Positions 7,482 to 7,786 of a stretch of DNA of 7,786 nt are shown in pieces. The DNA is taken from contig NKIE01000120.1 in the NCBI GenBank assembly GCA_002256055.1, positions 1 through 7,786 of the forward strand, read 5' to 3'. This stretch comes from Pseudomonas sp. PGPPP3 (GTDB lineage Bacteria > Pseudomonadota > Gammaproteobacteria > Pseudomonadales > Pseudomonadaceae). Numbering within the stretch: position 1 is the first letter of the stretch; each line of letters begins with the position of its first letter. A model generated the notes under the pieces. That model worked only from the letters and a program-made list of their open reading frames with translations, was not told where the DNA came from and did no database searches. Position numbers and translations under genes: made by a program.

Positions 7482-7786
7482 TCAACTTGTCGATGGGCGA
7501 GCTCCGTCGGTGCGGGGCTGCACTTGAGCACCCGGCCGAAGCCGCTGGAGGTTGGAGACCACAATGCGTTCGCCAGGCTGGAGGCCCGATGTCACGACGC
7601 GGCTGCCATCAAGCAATTGGCCAAGCTGCACCTCGCGACGCGCGGTGCGGTTATCACCGTCGACCACCAGCACGAAGCGGCGGCTTTGGTCTGTACCAAT
7701 TGCTTCTTCAGGGATCAGGATCACCGGCTCGCGTTGCGCGCGGCCGAGCCGGATGCGAGCGAACTGACCCGGCGTGAACATGCCTT
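7482..7786 (-). CDS. RND efflux periplasmic adaptor (membrane fusion protein), C-terminal part
   Basis: Only the last 100 or so residues are present, because the frame runs off the right edge. The ATG at 7779-7781 is internal (GMFTPGQFARIRL) and not the start. The visible part is the end of the beta-barrel and the membrane-proximal domain of an AcrA/MexE-type adaptor, which links the inner-membrane pump to the outer-membrane channel. Recognisable stretches are PGQFARIRLG, ILIPEEAIGTDQSRRFVLVVDGDN, VTSGLQPGERIVVSNLQRLRPGAQVQP and a short polar tail. IGTDQ followed by FVLVVD is typical of the MexE/BpeE branch in my memory, which matches the MexF-like permease after it. The stop TGA at 7484-7482 is 4 bases before the permease ATG, so the two are one operon with the adaptor first. 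The promoter and any linked regulator lie outside the window. Confidence 0.93.
   Translation of the reverse strand, partial: GMFTPGQFARIRLGRAQREPVILIPEEAIGTDQSRRFVLVVDGDNRTARREVQLGQLLDGSRVVTSGLQPGERIVVSNLQRLRPGAQVQPRTDGARPSTS

Noticed and set aside
1..7786. CRISPR array, insertion sequence, phage or defence system
   Set aside because: No regularly spaced repeats, transposase motifs, terminal inverted repeats, nuclease or toxin-antitoxin motifs were seen on either strand.

Overview
This window looks like chromosomal DNA from a GC-rich alphaproteobacterium, probably a Rhizobiales member of the Bradyrhizobium type. That is inferred from protein style and from the strong G/C bias at third codon positions (about 83% in a 60-codon hand count at the start of the RND gene). 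No sequence search was possible. There are no rRNA or tRNA genes, CRISPR arrays, insertion sequences or phage genes that I can recognise.

Layout, left to right. (1) Bases 1-761, + strand: 3' part of an alpha/beta-hydrolase gene of the epoxide hydrolase/dehalogenase type with an Asp nucleophile, cut by the left edge. (2) Bases 781-818: a strong hairpin between convergent genes. (3) Bases 830-2822, - strand: a short-chain dehydrogenase/reductase (SDR), then a doubtful 77-codon frame overlapping it by 4 bases, then a YdbC-like aldo/keto reductase (AKR). Their spacing suggests one transcript. (4) Bases 2823-3170: a divergent intergenic region. It holds a perfect 9-bp inverted repeat that contains the SDR ribosome binding site. 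(5) Bases 3171-4121, + strand: a DMT/EamA-type ten-helix membrane transporter with visibly weaker GC3 bias than its neighbours. (6) Bases 4122-4282: a short convergent gap with a hairpin. (7) Bases 4283-7786, - strand: a tripartite efflux operon read right to left, with the C-terminal end of a periplasmic adaptor (cut by the right edge) and a complete MexF/AcrB-type RND permease starting 4 bases after it.

Together the genes resemble an accessory stress or xenobiotic region: an Asp-nucleophile hydrolase, two NAD(P)H-dependent carbonyl reductases, a small-molecule exporter and a broad-range RND pump. A shared function is inference only. All confidently assigned proteins belong to well-known families. 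I see no clear sign of an undescribed system. The most interesting non-coding element is the hairpin over the SDR ribosome binding site.
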